Positions 6,132-8,282 of a stretch of DNA of 8,282 nt are shown piece after piece. Below the pieces are notes generated by a model. The model worked only from the letters and a program-made list of their open reading frames with translations. It did not search any database and was not told the origin of the DNA. Numbering within the stretch: the stretch's first letter is position 1; each line of letters opens with the position of its first letter. This DNA is from an uncultured Rubrivivax sp. GTDB lineage: Bacteria > Pseudomonadota > Gammaproteobacteria > Burkholderiales > Burkholderiaceae_C. Location: positions 1-8,282 of the forward strand of contig CALBTN010000001.1 of assembly GCA_937967345.1 (NCBI GenBank). Reading direction: 5' to 3'. The position numbers and the translations under genes are program-made.

Positions 6132-6164
6132 GCGCAGGAGGCCTGCGCCGGCGGCAAGGCCGGC
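6132..6164. repeat. Two abutting hairpins in the Nudix/metH gap
   Basis: GCGCAGG (6132-6138) pairs with CCTGCGC (6142-6148) around a 3-base loop. Sharing two bases with it, GCCGGC (6147-6152) pairs with a second GCCGGC (6159-6164) around a 6-base loop. The two cannot fully form together. They add to the inverted-repeat density of this convergent gap. No coding potential is seen. Confidence 0.4.
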
Positions 6165-6181
6165 CCGACGGCCATGCTGGA

Positions 6182-6200
6182 GCCCCCTCTTGGAGGGGGC
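6182..6200. terminator. GC-rich hairpin in the Nudix/metH gap
   Basis: GCCCCCTC (6182-6189), loop TTG, GAGGGGGC (6193-6200): eight of eight pairs, all but one G-C. It is followed by more G-rich sequence rather than a T run. It may act as a bidirectional transcription stop for the converging genes. Its shape also fits the short C-run/G-run palindromes often dispersed between genes in GC-rich Burkholderiales; whether it is repeated elsewhere cannot be seen here. Confidence 0.4.
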
Positions 6201-6226
6201 GCGGGGGAGCCGCCTCCACGCGCGTT

Positions 6227-6256
6227 GGCGCAAAGCGGCCTGCGGCCGCTTTGCGC

Positions 6257-6257
<1 letters not shown>
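6227..6257. terminator. Strong 14-bp hairpin at the metH stop codon, likely bidirectional terminator
   Basis: GGCGCAAAGCGGCC (6227-6240), loop TGC, GGCCGCTTTGCGCC (6244-6257): fourteen of fourteen pairs, the strongest stem in the window. Its right end includes the last base of the metH stop codon (minus strand TAG, 6259-6257), so it is placed exactly to end metH mRNA. No T run follows in either direction, so classical intrinsic termination is unproven; protection of the 3' end or a Rho-linked pause is possible. Confidence 0.5.

Positions 6258-8282
<2,025 letters not shown>

Overview
This window is about 70% GC by eye, with dense, mostly short-spaced genes. The protein set looks like a betaproteobacterium of the order Burkholderiales, perhaps near Leptothrix, Rubrivivax or Variovorax. 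That placement is inference from protein style, codon use and gene content; no rRNA or marker gene here fixes it. It reads as ordinary chromosome with an aromatic/N-heterocycle catabolic flavour. I see no transposase, phage gene, CRISPR array, tRNA or rRNA.

Left end (1-1944): a two-subunit extradiol ring-cleavage dioxygenase of the protocatechuate 4,5-dioxygenase type. ligA (small subunit) and a truncated ligB (catalytic subunit) lie on the minus strand, separated by 2 bases. A LysR-type regulator of the NodD/NahR-like clade is transcribed divergently across a 77-base gap. This is the classical layout for a LysR regulator controlling a lignin-aromatic cleavage operon.

Middle (1945-4488): an A+T-richer promoter pocket carrying a perfect 9-bp inverted repeat precedes an NCS1-family nucleobase/hydantoin/allantoin-type transporter. 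A GntR-family FCD-domain regulator follows, 85 bases downstream on the same strand. The pairing suggests that the GntR protein senses the transporter's substrate or a metabolite of it and acts at the inverted repeat (inference).

Right part (4489-8282): a glyoxalase II-like metallo-beta-lactamase-fold hydrolase (gloB), then a Nudix hydrolase of the CoA-diphosphatase type, both on the plus strand. Convergent to them is the C-terminal part of cobalamin-dependent methionine synthase (metH), which runs off the right edge. The 161-base convergent gap is packed with perfect hairpins, and the two outermost touch the stop codons of the two facing genes.

No stretch longer than 300 bases lacks a gene; the largest gap is 1945-2231. 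I found no convincing new biological system. The best follow-up points are the candidate operator at 2114-2135, the hairpin cluster at 6092-6257, the short LigA, the FCD regulator lacking the usual metal-binding Asp, and the non-canonical GloB loop.
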